64,000 nt of DNA from Litsea cubeba (lineage: Eukaryota; Streptophyta; Magnoliopsida; Laurales; Lauraceae). Shown here piece after piece: positions 44,465 through 55,928 of the stretch; the first letter of the stretch is position 1; each line of letters opens with the position of its first letter. The translations under genes and the position numbers were made by a program. The notes below the pieces were generated by a model that was not told the DNA's origin, made no database searches, and was given only the letters and a program-made list of their open reading frames with translations. The stretch lies in contig WHSA01001387.1 of NCBI GenBank assembly GCA_012931725.1, forward strand, positions 215,819 to 279,818, in the 5' to 3' direction.

Positions 44465-45181
44465 TAGGCCTGTCAATGGGATGGGCCGAGCCTTGACATG
44501 GGTTGTCCAATTCTATTCCGAATATTGGACTGGCATGTCGGAGATTGTCCAATCATGGCCGTAAATTGAGCCGGCCTATGTCAAATCTCATCTCGTACGG
44601 GATCGGGCTGGACCCGAGCCGGACCTGGGCTTTGGCATTTTCATCAATGAAGACGTCTTTTTTCTTCTTAATGGGTGAAGCTCTGTATATAAAAATGATA
44701 ATGATATTCGGATAAGGGGCGGACCAAATTTCAACTTGATCAAATTTCAAAAGGTCTAGATACTAGATAATAAATATTAAGTATTCAAAATGAAGGGCGA
44801 TAAATCTATCAAAAATTTCAAACCTAAACTCAATAGTGGATCCAGTCCAAGTATCAAATCGAGTCCACTGCCAATTCATGGTATAGGTTTTTGGTGTGGA
44901 GTGAGAAGTGGTTGAATTCATGAAAAATGGTGGAGGGAAGAGATATTTTGAAGGGAGTTTTTGGATGGTTCACATTGAAATATATAAAAATTAGTAAAAT
45001 AACATTACGGGCGGCCCAGACCTGAGCGGGCTGGCATGCTTTGCCCATATCCAGTCCCATTTTAATGGGGCTTACAAATAATTATCCAAGCACAGCTCGT
45101 TGGGCTCAAATTTTTTTAAAAGCCCTGTGTTTTTGGGCTTAGGCCAGGTACCCATTTCAACGGGCTAAATTGACAGGCCTA
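44465..45181. mobile_element. hAT-type non-autonomous element (717 bp)
   Basis: Left end TAGGCCTGTCAAT, right end its inverse ATTGACAGGCCTA. The flanking octamers GTTTTGAA (44457-44464) and GTCATGAA (45182-45189) match at six of eight bases, as expected for an old hAT duplication. The interior has GGGCCGAGCC-type repeats and no transposase. Confidence 0.78.
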
Positions 45182-45248
45182 GTCATGAAACCTTTGTTTA
45201 AACAGTCCAATGTTGCAAGCAATTACTTTCTTCTTCTTTTTCTTTTGG

Positions 45249-45679
45249 GAGAATCTCAATAAGACCTTGAATTTTTACCTTAATTAAAAAAAAGACACAA
45301 GTTTCAAAAGTTTTTAAAGTATTCACTTATTTTTTCAGGAAGCTTTCAATTAAGGACATCCGTCCATTTACAGCTATTCTCAGAAAACTTTTTCCCTCAA
45401 TCTTCTCCATATACCTAAATTATACTTGATTTAAACCCAAGACATGATTCTGGATTAGGAAAATATAAAGGAAGTGAAGGAGGGTCTTATTTCAATGAAG
45501 GGTGGTTTAGGTATTTTAAAAAATTAAGAGAAAAAATTGGCAGAAAATACTTTTAATGGGACGGATTTCCTTGATTGAGAACTTACTGAAAGACTTACGA
45601 ACTAATTTGAAAACTTTTGAAACTTGTGTCTTTTTTTGAAAGAAGGTAAAAACTTAAGACCTTATTTGAATTTTTTCTC
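45249..45679. mobile_element. long-TIR MITE (about 430 bp)
   Basis: The two ends are inverted copies over about 115 bp: GAGAA...AAAGACACAAGTTTCAAAAG...CCGTCC on the left, and the same read inverted from 45679. No coding capacity. The TIR length suggests a Mutator-like origin; a target duplication is not clear. Confidence 0.75.
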
Positions 45680-46063
45680 GTTATTTTTTCGTTACAGCAG
45701 GAGGTGTTCATAGGTCTGTATGGGCCCGGTCAATCCTTGTCCAAGTAAGCTCATTTGAGCTATTGGGCTAACATTAAGCCACAATGCACAAAACCTCACA
45801 AGAAAATAAGTTTTTTTTTCTTTTTTTTGTGTTGTTGTAACATGGGAACCCGTGACCCCCTTCGGTTGATCATTGGTAAACCCACGGACCTCGATTCGTC
45901 GCTACACTAAGGTCATATTTGGTAAACGTCCTCAAAGAGGATTTCTTCTGTGAGCCTGTGGAAAACCCACATTTGGATCAGCGTGGAAAAGGGCATGGAG
46001 GTCGCCAGCTGGATTCTTTGTTTGCAAATACTTTAAGAATCGGAAACACTCGGCCCCTCCCCA

Positions 46064-46195
46064 CCCCCCCCCCCCCCCCCCCCCCCCCCCCCACCCTTTT
46101 CGGATCACCAGAATCCGCACACGAGCGGAAAAGTGGAGCTAAACACCCTTTTCAGATCACCAGAATCCGCACACAAGCGGAAAAGTGGAGCTACG
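46064..46195. repeat. 29-base C run followed by a 52-bp tandem duplication
   Basis: An uninterrupted C tract runs 46064-46092. Next to it, GATCACCAGAATCCGCACAC recurs at 46103 and 46155 (period 52) with three or so differences. The run length is prone to sequencing or assembly error. Confidence 0.85.
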
Positions 46196-46437
46196 GTGAT
46201 TTTGGCGCTAATTTAGGGGAGATCGATTTTTTACATTTTTTGGTTTCTATGGGCCTCACAATCAAGGTTTGAATCGTTAATAGTGGTAAGAAGCTCCAAG
46301 ATGGTTACCGCGTCAAATATCAGCCATTGATTCCACCTATAATTTGAGATATTTGTAAAAAAGAGCAGGACTTCTGATCATTAAATCTGGAATTTTATGG
46401 GGCCCATTTGCGATATCCGAGCCGTTCATTCTTTCAA

Positions 46438-46900
46438 CACTACAACAAATCACACCACTCCCGACTAACACTTTAGTCGGCAAACGTAGGTTTTTTAGTC
46501 GGTGAATAGTATTCCCGACCAAAAACATTTGGTCGGCGGTTGGTCGCTAAAGTGAGGTCGAGAAATGAACTTGCCGACTAAAATTAATTTAGTAGGGAAA
46601 TAAAACAATTTCCCGACCAGTAATTTAGTCAGGTAAGCGTGTATTAGTTCCGACTAAATAATTAGTCGGCCAATGATTTTAGTTGGTAAAAGATAAGAGT
46701 ATTACCAACTAAGTGTTTAGTCGGTGTTGGTTTACGTTGCCGACTAATAGTTTGGTCGGCGAACGTTACAAATGCCCTACTAAACAATTTAGCCGGTTAA
46801 TGTTATAAAGCTTTTCTCTATTAAAATGGTTAGTCGGCAAATGAAACATCTTAATCATTTAATTTTAAGTTTACCGACTAACTGTTTAGTCGGTAATTTA
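46438..46900. repeat. left subterminal array of CACTA-2
   Basis: Repeated pairs of CCGACTAA and TTTAGTCGG (TTTGGTCGG variants) every 20-50 bp. Confidence 0.88.
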
Positions 46901-49900
46901 TTTAATTTTTTTTTAGCCAAAATGCTTTATATTAGAATTAAATCTATTGTCAAAACCTGCTTCAATTTTTTTGAGTTCCAACAAATAAATCAAGCACCAA
47001 TATCCATAATGACCACGCACTAAAATTGAATTATCACATTCAATTTCACGCTTCATCAGTTCATAACAGAAAAGGCTTGAAAGGTGAAATAAAAATATGG
47101 CAGTCAGGCAGAAAGAAACAGCAAAACTTTATTGTGTTCCAAACATAACACAGGAAATTCCACCTCAAGCACCATAGTGCACCAATCAATGAGATATTAT
47201 ATACATGTGATAGTAAGCGATCAAAACTTCCTGTACCTTGGTTCTCTTGTATAGAAACCCAAATATTCCTCTTGGACATCATCACTGACCTTTCAATTCC
47301 TCCACAATATCCAAATGGGAATGACTAAAAAAACCATAAGTTCCATAAATAAAAAGCATTCACCAAATGCTTAACATATAATATCCGAATTCGCAGAGCA
47401 CAAAATAATACGAAATCGTACCAAAAAAAGTGAAAAATAAGGTCCTACCAAAGTTTCCACAATTAGCATTAGACAAGTTATATCCAACCCCAGAGGGTGC
47501 AAAATTAAAGAAGGTGAAGCAACAAAATGATAACTTGATTAACGTAGAACCCAGGGTAGAAATCTAACTTCTTCAACTCCGTAATCAAAAGGTGGGATAC
47601 TCCATCTGTGCAGAGAATAAAACACAATCATTAGTTATTGTTAATTGGTCACAAATTATTTATTTTTGACCTTTGGTAAAGCAAGTAACATTCAGCTCAT
47701 ACATAATATTTCCAGCATGCCCAACCTAGTTTTAGCACTCAAAGCACTTGTTTCCAGCATACAAAACCATTTTGGCTGTGGTGACTCCAAAGCATGAAAT
47801 TAAAACCATAACAATGCTTTAGTCAAAATCAGACAGTAAATCAGGCCAACGTAGATTTTTCATGCAATAGTACTCTGATACAATCAGGGCTAGAAATGCG
47901 CCCAATAAGTCTATAAGATGGAGAACTTGTTCAAGCATAAAGTTTTATCATTACTATAGGTCAACATATCCTGCTCACATAAAAAAAAATCAAGCTTTCA
48001 TCATTGTAGTCCAACATATCCTGCTTGCATCAGAATTTTCCACTACATTCATAGATGGAATTGAGTGTAACTTCCACTTACCACTATAGTTTGACACATC
48101 AGCAAGAAGAGCTAACCTCTATTTCAGACCACAAAGTGTATACCCCCCCCCCCCCCCCACCCCCAAAACACAACAATCAATCAGTGAAATTTAAACTAGC
48201 AAGAGTGCTCTGATCCGTCACAGATTGCAGGTGATTGTAGAAGTTACAGAACATGTTACAGGCAATCCCAGAAAATTCATTGAGTTTACACCTGGAATTC
48301 CAAGACAGCAAGGCTAACTCTACAAAATCTAGAATTTAATGAAGACGACACATTTAGCATTCGAAAAACTACTTGATATCCTAAGCTAAGAAAAGTTAAT
48401 TTATGGACATCAGATAAGATACTTTGGGAGAAAAAATCCAATCTTTGTCAGCCTCACATGCCATGAATGTTGAGTCATTGATAAGAATTGGAAAAATCAT
48501 TCATTGAACTTGTGACCAAATCTGTCAGTGGTGTCCTACACAACTAAACATCAAAAATATAAATTCTAATCACTTGAGCAATGCATATAACAATGTTTAA
48601 AACTATAAGAAAAATCATCAATCGTGGGTTAACGCAGAAGCATCCCACAAAAACATGTTTGCTTATAACAACCACATAGAACTAAGCATAGAAATAAGCA
48701 TTTATAACTTTGTAAAGCAATAGCAGGGCCCTTCATAGATATTACCATAGAACTTCATAGAAGCTTTGAAACAACTCTGTCCTAGTTCTTGCACTTGGTT
48801 CTTCTATATACCTTCCATGCACACACAAGAACAAAACCAGTCAAAATAAAAATTAAAAAATAACACATGAATCAATGTCAAACCCACCACCCAAAAGCAT
48901 AAAACAGAGAACCAAGGAGAACCCCTGATGCAAACAAGCCTAAGATAGCTACAAGCATCGAAAGAAACACAAACCCGCTTACAGAAAATCAAAGAGAAAT
49001 GGAAACCTGCTTACAATAATTAGTTAGAGCAGAATCAATTCTTCTAAGTGGTTGGAAAATTCTCTGAGGAAAATGGTTCTCTATCCCTCACCCAATGAAA
49101 ATTAACTGAAGGCATACCTATCAAGTAGTGAAAGGAGCCAAAAACAATACACTAATTTCCACTCCTAGTACTAATTTCCATTTTCCAGCATCTAAATACC
49201 AAGTTCCATCATTCAAAGGCCATTTCCTTTATGTTGCTATTCAAAAGCCATTAACAGAAGCTACTAAAAGCTAACACCCATCAGTATAAGAAGAATAGGT
49301 TCAAGCATTTCCATAAATACGCAACTCACATACCAAGCCATGGATCAGGTTGCAAATTTAGTTTACCTACATAAATACACAACTCACACTCTTTTTCACT
49401 TGTTAAACAAGATCAACTAATTGAAAGTATTTAATATTATATATGTCCAAACTGCATAAACTTGAGCTTCATTATGAGTATACTAGTACATTGCCTGTGC
49501 GTTCGCACCACGTATATACAAAGCAAGAATCCATAACAATAGCAGTCATCCCGAAGCGAGTTGTTTTGTTTGCTCTCAAATAGCACCAAGCACTAAAAAT
49601 TAATCCTTCACCTAAGATAACAAAATATAAGATAAAAGAATGAAAGAAAGTAGAAAAAAACATAGAGAAGAAAGTGTGTGAAAATTTAACTAAATCATAC
49701 CATCATCTAACACTAACGTTTTCCATTAGATTTTCTTTAGTTGGTGCAGCAAGCTACATGGAAAAATGCTACATTCAAACCACAATGGATTAAATGCCCA
49801 ACATTGATCACCAAACCTGAAATGATGAAGGATCCCGTGTCAATCGTGGCAAAAGTCTAGAGCAAGAATTTATATTATGTGGGGAAAAAGAAAAAAAAAA

Positions 49901-50396
49901 ACACACAACCTAATTCAAAGTGATTTCAGATTTATGTGTTTAGAACTCCATACAGCTGAAGAAGTTCCTACATAATGTATACATCACTTCATATAAAACG
50001 TCTTTGTGAAATCAAGGCTAATCTAGTTGTAGCAATAAGATGAAAGTAAAGGAACAAGTTAAAAGCAATATCCATAGCTTAATGTATTGTGATCAAAACT
50101 CAGAGCCACCTTGGCAAACTTAAGACAGAGCAATACATAATAATACGAAAAGGTGGGCATAAATGAGAGGAGGAAGTTTACAAAGACTTAATGAACATTT
50201 CAAATCTAATAACGTAAGCATATATCGAACTTCCAAGTTATTAAAGTGAACAAATAAATACATAAAACTTACAATGAATGTGATCGAACTTCCAAGTTAT
50301 CAAGTCCGAACCTATTATAAAAAGGAAATTGCATACCAAACGTTTGACAACATCAGCTCGATCCTCCAATGTCTTGTCCAAGCATTTGCTTCATCA
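46901..50396. other. CACTA-2 interior, no gene recognised
   Basis: AT-rich sequence with only short open frames and a 16-base C run at 48143-48158. It is probably 3' untranslated and intron sequence of the minus-strand TNPA-like gene. Confidence 0.45.
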
Positions 50397-50738
50397 TCAA
50401 GGATTTGAAATTTTCAAATTCTTCAAGCCGCCTTTGAAGAGCATCGCAGCGTGACTGGTGCTCCTCATCCCTTCGTCTTTGATCTTCCCGTTGCTCCACA
50501 TCCCTTCATCTTTAACCTCCCGCTCTATTCGACGCTCCTCACGCATTAGCTCCATCTCAGCTTGGAGTTTTAGATCCTCTTGATGTGCTGAATTAGAGTT
50601 GGGAAACAAGGATGAGGGCCTCCGGCCAACCCCTAATCCTCTTACGTAGTACTTTGCTTCCCCAAGAACACTTGTTGACATTTCTTTAGCCGTCAAAGGA
50701 GTTACTGATTGAGTTGCCTCATCTCGCATGGTCACCAT
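50397..50738 (-). pseudogene. TNPA-like (Transposase_24 type) C-terminal exon of CACTA-2
   Basis: 113 codons on the minus strand. MSTSVLGEAKYYVRGLGVG matches the conserved VLG-x-K/R-x-GY-RGLG box near the C-terminus of plant Transposase_24 proteins. A charged coiled coil follows (ELMREERRIEREVKDEG). The N-terminal part of the gene is not visible; insertion of other elements at 50.8-55.5 kb probably removed or displaced it. In an intact element this protein would bind the subterminal motif. Confidence 0.65.
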
Positions 50739-51977
50739 CCTCTCCTGTCGTTAGAAAAAGAAGACAAGAAACCAAAAAATATAAGGAATAGACTAATTGA
50801 AGAAGAAAAAATATAAATGTAGAAGGACCTTAAGTGTTGGATATTAAATCTAAAAGATTTCAAAATTTATCTCCTATAGTTGGTGGAATCTCAAACATAG
50901 GCTCAAAGGCTCAACCCCCTCTCATAAGTTATATATTTTGTTGGTCCTAAGTCTAAATGTTTCAAACCTTCTTAGTATTTTCTATATGTTTAGAATTTCC
51001 AATTGTTTGATAATTATTTGTTGAAAATGCATTTTTGAATTCAAAAGGTACTTTATATTAAAATGCATATGTTTGATCAATTTAAATTGAAAAAGATTTT
51101 CTTTTATTTTGATTATTTTTCTTATGATCCTTTAATTGTCCTTCATAGTTAAATCAATCATAATACACCCTAACTATTGATCATAAGTCAAAATTTTAGT
51201 CTCTGCAGTTTTAATTCATAATTATGCAGAATTCGGCTGACTGAAAACACTCTGGGGCAATATAAACCCAGCGCGCAGAACTATTCTGTTCTGTTTCGTT
51301 TCTCCTTGACTCATCTTCAAACCTAGGGTTTTCCATCTCCTTCTCCAAGCTGCTGCCCGTCTTCCAAGATCAAGATCTCCATCTCTTTTGAAAAAAAAAA
51401 AATCGAGTCCGATCATCCTCCTTAGCTGGGCGTCTCTTTTGATTGAACCCTCACGAGCTCACTGTTCCATCTGTTGTTCGTTTGGGAGCAGTGGATCACT
51501 GGCTTGAAGATTTTCTACATCTCTATTGTGTTTTCTCTAGCATTTCCAGAGATTCTCCGGGAGCATTCAGTCCTTCACCCAATCAACTCTCCAAATCGTG
51601 TGTTGGCCTCTCCTACTACTGTGCATGTTTTGGGAGACCCGACGTAGTTTCAGGTTCTGTGTGGGTGGTCTTTGGCTATTCTCTCACTATGAATGGATGC
51701 ATGTAGATTCAGAAATCATTTGTAGACACTTTTGTCCAAATTTGAGGAGCTGAGATTAGTGATTATACCAAGCTTCAATTTCTGCACACCAAGTGTTTGA
51801 CAGTTTGTTTGAACCACTTTTTCATCTCATTTCAACTTCTGTCATTACTTTTTTCAAGTTACATCTTTGTGCATTTGATCTCATACTCTTTCTCTCATCA
51901 TCTTTCATAGATGTGCTCTAAAATTTTTCAAAAAATTCCTACTTGAAACTCACTGTGCACTCCATCTGTTTGTCAAA
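50739..51977. other. CACTA-2 interior: possible promoter and leader of the next ORF
   Basis: TGTTGGATATT at 50836 resembles an LTR start but has no partner. AATATAAACCCAG near 51257 followed by a CT-rich leader with CCTAGGGTTTTCC looks like a plant promoter and 5' leader for the ORF at 51978. No coding motif. Confidence 0.4.
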
Positions 51978-53063
51978 ATGCCTCCAAAATCGAAGAAAGC
52001 CACTATTAGTCGTCCTCTTAAGAAAGGAAAAGCCACAGGTTCATCTAGTAAGCCCATTGAGGAAAGCACTGATGGTAGTTCATCCCCATCTCCTCCACCT
52101 CTTTCAATTGAGTTGAAACATGACTCAAATATTTTGCAAGGTCTTCATAAAAAGCCCATTGTTGTTGAGAGGAGAACTATAGTAGAAAGAATTCTTACCA
52201 AGGGCTATGATCTGAATGCGGCACTTGGTAGAGTAAGATGGGAAGGGATTCTACAATGGGGAGAAAATGCATACCAACTCTGGTAAAACTCATGTATGCA
52301 TCCATCTCTAACACTGCTGTTAGTAACAATGCTTGTTCTTTCACCATCTCTTTTGTGGATAGGGATGAAGTCATTACTCCTCAGAAAATAGGTTCAATCA
52401 TGGGGTATCCCTTGTTCTCATAATGGTATATCTTTTGTGTCTGACTCTCCTTCTGAGGATTAGAAAATTAAAGCTACCTGCGACATTTGTGGTTTTAACT
52501 GTCCATGGGACAACAAAAAATACCACTTAACTATCAACTCTCTCATTCCTTTATATCGGATAATTCATCAAATCTTCACATATAATGTTTATCCGAGAGG
52601 TGGGAATAGGACCGAACTCACTCCCTATATGGTTAGCGTCCTATCCAAGGTAGTAACAAATACTGCTATTTGTCTACCTTCCATCATTTGCCATACAATC
52701 ATCAAATTCCACAACAATCCAACTCAAAAGAATGCAATCCCTTTTGGTTATTTGATGACCCAATTGGCTGTCTCTTTTGGCATGTCCATACCCCGTGAGC
52801 AGCCCATCCTCAAGACTCCATTTTCATTGACCAATCTGAATTAGATGAACCTTATTCCAAATCCTCAGATTCCCATAGCAGATGATCCTCCCTTGGCACA
52901 AGAGCCACCTGTTTCTCCACCTCGTATTCATCGTGCCCCATCTTCTATGCACACTCCTAGTCCTGGTCCTTCTTCATCAAGCACATCTCAAGATGGAGGG
53001 GCAGCAATGGAGAGAGATATGGCTTACGTGAAGAAGAAGCAGAAAAGCAAGCAAAAACTATGA
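51978..53063 (+). pseudogene. Transposase_32-type 'putative plant transposon protein', frameshifted
   Basis: Begins MPPKSKKATISRPLKKGKA, a basic N-terminus, then a Ser/Pro stretch. IVERILTKGYDLNAALG and LMYASISN...SFTISFVDRDEVITP match the plant Transposase_32 (PF20167) family found in single-ORF LTR elements. A frameshift near 52280 moves the frame. TAG near 52458 and TAG 52842-52844 interrupt it, and a Pro/Ser-rich tail ends at 53063. LTYR-like IPLYRIIHQIFTYNVYPRGG lies in between. The role of this family is unknown. It is followed by a purine-rich tract and an LTR, so it is probably the only gene of a non-autonomous LTR element. Confidence 0.6.
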
Positions 53064-53479
53064 ACAAACTATTCAAATATCTCTCCAATATTTCCAAAAG
53101 CTGCAGAAGGGATGATGTTGCTGGTTCACCTTCTCCATCTCCTCCATCTCCAGACTCACACTAGGGAGTCATCCTTGTTTTTCACCACATTTTGTTATGA
53201 TTGGTATATTCTTGGTGGTGTATTTTTGTTGGAATAAAGATGGAATGTTTTGTTTAAGGATGTTATTTATATTTCTGCTTATGTTTATGGATGGTTTATA
53301 ATTAGGTTTATGTCTTTGTCATTTATCAGTTGTAAGACTTTCAATTTCATTTTATGAATGACATATTTTGATCTATGAATCATCTCAATGTTATCAACTG
53401 TGAGGATATCAATATTATGTTACTTTGAAAGGTATATTTCTTGCAAATGAGTCTTATTTGCAGTTTTTTAGCAATTTGA

Positions 53480-53807
53480 TGTCAATGGGGGAGAAGAAAG
53501 AAAGATAGGAAGAGAAGACAGAAAAAGAGGAGAATAGCAACAAGAAGAAAGAAATGTAGGCACAAACACTGTAGGGGAGCAAAGAAAGAAAAAGGGAGAA
53601 AGGAGAAAAGAAATATGAAAAACACCATTGCTAGAACAATGGGGGAGAGCTAGAAAAGCTAGAATAGTGGGGGAGTAAAGGAAGAAAGAAAGAACAATGA
53701 AGTAGCCGAATGGACTGTTGTGAAATGAATGGTTTATGTGTGATGTATTCTTAAATGTTTCTTAGTCTTTTTAGTGTTGTTTGCCATCAAATTACAAAGG
53801 GGGAGAT
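53480..53807 (+). other. repeated polypurine tracts before the LTR
   Basis: A purine-rich stretch with several GGGGGAG motifs (53489, 53641, 53670 region) ends in AAAGGGGGAGAT directly before TGTTAGACCC at 53808. Multiple polypurine motifs upstream of the 3' LTR are a known feature of Sireviruses (copia). Confidence 0.65.
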
Positions 53808-55499
53808 TGTTAGACCCTAGGTTTGTTGCAATTTGATGTCTAGCATAAGCATCATAATTCAACTCATCACATAGTTTCACATTTCACAAGTTTCATCTTG
53901 AAAATCACTCTTTTGAATTAACCATGTTTTTGCTTCATATAAAACTCTTTATGGTTGATTTAAATCTTGATTTTAAATGTGTTTTATTGTTAAAACATTT
54001 TACAAAAACACCTTACTATTCTGAGTGTTCACTTGGTTTCAAAGTTATACTTTTCAAAAAGCTTCTGAACTTCAGAATTTCAAAACTGACCATACCGTCG
54101 GTTAGAATTTTGGTCAGATATCGGCTAACCGAAAATGCATCTGAAGCTGACCGAAAGCATTTCGGTTAGAAAACTAGAGAGCTGGTTTTCTAGACCAAAT
54201 TTCACTATCGGTCAGAATTTCGGTTAGGTCACGGGTAACCGAAAATTTCAGTCAGCCGAAGTTTGGAAAGTTTCAAAATATGACTGTTAGCTTGTGACCG
54301 TTGGGAATCTCAGCTAGCCGAACTCCGGATTTTGGCTAACCGATAGGTAGCCGTTGGGCCAGTTTTTCTATAAAAGCAAGTTCATTCCAAAGTATTTTAT
54401 GATGATTGGAGAGGCCATTTTTTGGTGTTTTAAGAGCCCAAGCCAAGGGAATGAATTAAGGGAGCTTAATTGGTCCAAATGGAAAGCTAAAGCTTGATTA
54501 CAAGAAGTTAAATTCTAGTAAGCTTTAATTTCCTTTTTCATATGGTTCATGCTTTGTTTTAAACCTTTGGAAAATGTTTTCTAGCATGTTAACTATGTTG
54601 TGTGGAATCCATATCTTATTTAATCTTTGATTCATTTGTTTTGGATTCCACCTCTTGATTCAAACCAAGCTATATTTCAATCTTTGGTAATCATGCTTTT
54701 GAAAATCTTTGATTTCTTTTGTAGCATGTTTTATTAACTTGTTTGAATCCTTCCTTGTTGTTTTCAATCATTTGAACTTTATTAAATATTGTTCGTTGAA
54801 AATACCTTTGATACAACTTGAATCTTTGATTTTCATATCTTCTTCAAGTTAGTTTTATACATGTGATTAGTATCATCTTCAATCAAATCCTTGTGTCTTA
54901 ACTTTCAAATGCTTTTAGCATACATTGATTAAACCTTCACTTTCAACTTGATTGAAGTCTTCACACACACACACACACATCATTTCCATTCATCCTTGCA
55001 TCTCTTTGAGTGTTGTGTGAGTTTATTTTCACTTTCATATTTGCCTAAATAAGAGGCACTTTATTAGAGCTTAATCTATTTCTCTTCTAGTGTGTAGACA
55101 CTTTCTTGAGAAAGAAAATCATTGTAGAGGTTATTGCTTAGCCTAAGAAAAGCATAGTGTATAGGTTGTTGTTTTAGCCTAGAAAAACAACTTTGTAAAG
55201 GTTATTGCTTAGCCTATTGCAAAAGCATAAATAGTGGAAATCCGGTGGGGTGTTGAGCACAAGCCGGTAGTGGATGTAGGCATTGAGGCCGAACCACTAT
55301 AAATCATTGTGTAATGGTGAATGGCTTGTGGTGACTGATTTGTTTATCTTCCGCACTTACTCACATAATTATCACTAGTTAAAGGTAAATTGGAAAGAAA
55401 TTAAAATTGGTCATTAATTTGTAGATCACCCTATTCACACACCCCCCCCTCCCCCCCCCCCTCCCCCCTCCTCTAGGGTTAAGATCCCTTGGACTTTCA
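53808..55499 (+). repeat. Sirevirus-like LTR (about 1.7 kb), 3' LTR
   Basis: Starts TGTTAGACCCTAGG after the polypurine tract. Near the end it has ATCACCCTATTCAC, a long C/CT run (55441-55472) and CTCTAGGG, typical of Sirevirus-type LTR ends. The end at 55499 (CTTTCA) is inferred. A TATA-like CTATAAAAGC lies near 54371. Repeats of CGGTTAG/CGGCTAACCGAA mark U3 (54090-54350). No matching 5' LTR is in the window. Confidence 0.65.
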
Positions 55500-55643
55500 T
55501 AATGCTCTCTAATTTTTGTGACAATCAAGGAATAAGTAAAAGATGAAATCCTAACGACTTAGATCGAGCATTATAAAAATAAACTTAGTAATAACCTTTA
55601 AATTCAAACATTCATTATGCTTAATAGTGACCAATGTATTGTG
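55500..55643. repeat. left piece of the CACTA-2 160-bp tandem repeat, cut by the LINE
   Basis: AATAGTGACCAATGTATTGTG at its end lines up base for base with the unit end near 60470-60498. With 60172 onward it forms the LINE's empty site, including the duplicated TATTGTG (55637-55643). Confidence 0.55.
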
Positions 55644-55885
55644 TCCGAGACCCCTCTAACCCTTTTGACATTCTGGAAAAATGCTCCTTTATAGAGCCAA
55701 CTGATGCCTTCCCCTTCCCTCCTCTCTCTCCTTCTCCCTCCCATCCCTTGTCTTCTTCTGATCTAACTAATCCCCCTTCTTCCCCCCTTCCTGTTGGAAT
55801 CTCCCTAGAGGTAAACCTCACCCCTCATTCTAACAAAAGAAAACCAAAATCAGGAATAAAAAGGCTTCCTCCTCTCGTCCCATGA
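55644..55885 (+). pseudogene. LINE ORF1 C-terminal remnant
   Basis: A Ser/Pro-rich frame (FPPLSPSPSHPLSSS) ends with KRKPKSGIKRLPPLVP and a stop about 40 bp before ORF2. Position and composition fit the tail of a plant L1 ORF1 (nucleic-acid-binding gag-like protein). The zinc knuckles are upstream of the truncation. Confidence 0.55.
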
Positions 55886-55928
55886 CCAGAAGCTCAAATG
55901 GAACGCCCTCTGTCCCTTCTAGTTCCTA

